Program-made: the position numbers and the translations under genes
Shown here: positions 62,859 to 64,000 of the stretch, piece after piece
Position numbering within the stretch: the stretch's first letter is position 1
How the letters are laid out: every line of letters begins with the position of its first letter
NCBI RefSeq assembly: GCF_039994875.1
Contig: NZ_CP121196.1
Span: forward strand, 434,001-498,000
Reading direction: 5' to 3'
DNA: 64,000 bases
Source: Telmatobacter sp. DSM 110680
GTDB taxonomy: Bacteria; Acidobacteriota; Terriglobia; Terriglobales; Acidobacteriaceae
Notes under the pieces: generated by a model
What the model was told of the DNA's origin: nothing
Databases searched by the model: none
Seen by the model: only the letters and a program-made list of their open reading frames with translations

Positions 62859-63267
62859 GCAACCTGAGTTATCTAGAATCAATAACTTAAACCTCTTAAG
62901 TCTCCGGCCTTCGGGCCAATTCTGCACAGATTTTTCCCCGATCCTCTCCGCGTCGCTAACTTCCCTTTGAAGGTGCCCTTTCTCTGGTGGAGCAAAGTGC
63001 TGTGGAACTTCAAATCTATCCATCAGGCCCCCTCAACGATAAGGGCGCTGACGGCGGACGCTCAATTCGTTGGCTCGGGATGGCGTTCGACGCGGCTACG
63101 AAAACGACGGGTATACTGGCTCGTAATCTTGAACCTTCAGCAAAGCCCCGGATGAATCGATCATCGAGCAAGTCATCCTCTCCTTCATACTTTTAACGGT
63201 TGTCCAAAGTTACGGAGTGTCATTTTGTCACTTGCTCACTGCCGATGAATTTGAGCGGAGGAAGTTT
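62859..63267. other. Intergenic region after tRNA-Ser
   Basis: About 410 bp without a supported gene. A short GGCC-TTCG-GGCC hairpin lies near 62908-62919, soon after the tRNA, and may act as a weak terminator. Short frames occur in two phases around 62967-63196, but they lack a ribosome site or domain; a gene remnant next to the tRNA is possible. Confidence 0.35.
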
Positions 63268-64000
63268 ATGCCAGTGCGGGATACATTGAGCAGCCTTTTC
63301 GTGGGAGCGTTGATCGCGTCTTCAGCGTGTGTCCACCTTTCAGCGCAAGCAAATTCTGCTTTGCCGAATACGACTCCGGCCGCATCGAGTCCCCTCGAGA
63401 GCACATCAGGGTACAATCTGCCGCCGAAAAACATCCTCGATGTGATGCGAGCGCCCTCTCCGCCCTACCCACTGGTGAGCCCGACAGAGGACACGATTCT
63501 ACTGTTGTCTCTGCAGGATTATCCCTCGATTTCACGAGTTGCGACGCCCTTCCTGCGACTCGCGGGCGTGCGCGTGGAGCCGAGGAATCACAGCAAGCAC
63601 GACACCCCGGGCGGTTATGGGATCACTCCATGCGCCGACAGCTACGATTTGGTGCAAATCGCCGACCATAGGCAAACACATGTGGAGCTACCGGTGGGGG
63701 CATGCCCGGGCATCCCGGTATGGGCCGCCGACGGAAAACGATTCGCGTTCGTGAATCTAGCGCTGGACTCGGTTGAACTCTGGATCGGCGATGGAAAGAC
63801 AGGCGAAGTCCATCAGGTATCTGGCGTCCGCCTGAACCCGATGTTCAACGACGCGATGCAATGGATGCCTGATCAGAAGAGGCTTTTGGTGAAGCTGGTG
63901 CCCGAGGGAATGGGCGCACCGCCGCCGGAGCCCGTCGTGCCGATTGGCCCGAGCATCCAGGAGACGGGAGGCGAGAAAGGCCAGAGCAGCACTTACGAAA
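63268..64000 (+). CDS. S9-family prolyl oligopeptidase/dipeptidyl aminopeptidase, 3' end outside the window
   Basis: The visible 244 codons begin at ATG 63268 with an excellent GGAGGAAG ribosome site. A signal peptide covers ~1-30 (LSSLFVGALIASSACVHLSAQA). Then YNLPPKNILDVMRAPSPPYPLVSPTEDTILLLSLQDYPS and FLRLAGVRVEPRNHSKHDTPGGYGI follow, the usual N-terminus of secreted S9 peptidases in this phylum, starting the beta-propeller domain. The catalytic alpha/beta-hydrolase domain lies beyond the right edge. It would be periplasmic, degrading peptides. Confidence 0.85.
   Translation, partial: MPVRDTLSSLFVGALIASSACVHLSAQANSALPNTTPAASSPLESTSGYNLPPKNILDVMRAPSPPYPLVSPTEDTILLLSLQDYPSISRVATPFLRLAGVRVEPRNHSKHDTPGGYGITPCADSYDLVQIADHRQTHVELPVGACPGIPVWAADGKRFAFVNLALDSVELWIGDGKTGEVHQVSGVRLNPMFNDAMQWMPDQKRLLVKLVPEGMGAPPPEPVVPIGPSIQETGGEKGQSSTYE

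Noticed and set aside
62826..63023. Minus-strand frame ending in REGDSNPR over tRNA-Ser
   Set aside because: This is the well-known false frame created by reading across the 3' half of a tRNA gene; no ribosome site or domain.

Overview
The window looks like a piece of a chromosome from the phylum Acidobacteriota (probably class Terriglobia). This is an inference from gene content and style: an Oar-like TonB receptor with an N-terminal carboxypeptidase-regulatory domain, a very large BNR/VPS10-like propeller protein, a secreted DUF711 protein, an S9 peptidase of a type common in that phylum, an ARPP-1-like secreted protein, moderate-to-high GC, and many GTG/TTG starts with stop/start overlaps. 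No phage, insertion sequence, transposase, integrase, CRISPR array or rRNA is visible. Two tRNAs are present, Leu(CAG) on the minus strand and Ser(GCT) on the plus strand.

Layout. 0-8.2 kb (plus strand): the C-terminal part of a KaiC-like ATPase overlapping a histidine kinase with a degenerate receiver domain, two small unknown proteins, a GT4 glycosyltransferase coupled to a GH130 glycoside phosphorylase/hydrolase, a zinc-ribbon microprotein and a secreted YXWGXW-type, Gln-rich protein. 8.3-18.3 kb (mostly minus): a Crp/Fnr regulator, a frameshifted SDR remnant, tRNA-Leu, an Fpg/Nei-type DNA glycosylase, panC-panB, an FG-GAP propeller protein, a GNAT-like/aminotransferase fusion and hemL; one polysaccharide deacetylase reads the other way. 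18.5-21.7 kb: purM, a 38-residue CxxC microprotein and purN, then a convergent DUF711 gene.

22.2-26.8 kb is the most unusual stretch. Four unrelated minus-strand genes for envelope proteins of mostly unknown function are each bounded by copies of a ~54-bp imperfect palindrome (two complete hairpin copies, one decayed copy, two half copies). In the two complete copies the stem arms differ in sequence but stay paired. The plan resembles a cassette array, although no integron signature is present.

26.8-44.6 kb: an HtrA-type protease, coaE, folD, a SpoIIE-type phosphatase, a tetraheme cytochrome/ferredoxin/NrfD redox module, a multi-TM protein, an ARPP-1-like protein, a sigma factor with a putative anti-sigma sensor, a xanthine-dehydrogenase-family pair (2Fe-2S plus Mo subunits), PPK2 and class I fructose-bisphosphate aldolase. 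44.8-54.5 kb: a secreted YncE-like propeller, then a tight propionyl-CoA/methylmalonyl-CoA operon (carboxyltransferase, OadG-like membrane protein, biotin carrier, epimerase, both mutase subunits, MeaB). Neither a biotin carboxylase nor an OadB/MmdB-type decarboxylase is in it. 54.5-64 kb: a FucP-type sugar symporter, a 36-residue microprotein, the TonB receptor diverging from the BNR-propeller protein, tRNA-Ser, and the start of an S9 prolyl oligopeptidase cut off by the window edge.

Most genes are ordinary core or lifestyle functions: cofactor synthesis (pantothenate, CoA, folate, heme), purines, propionate metabolism and outer-membrane nutrient uptake. All identifications come from reading the sequence; no database search was run.
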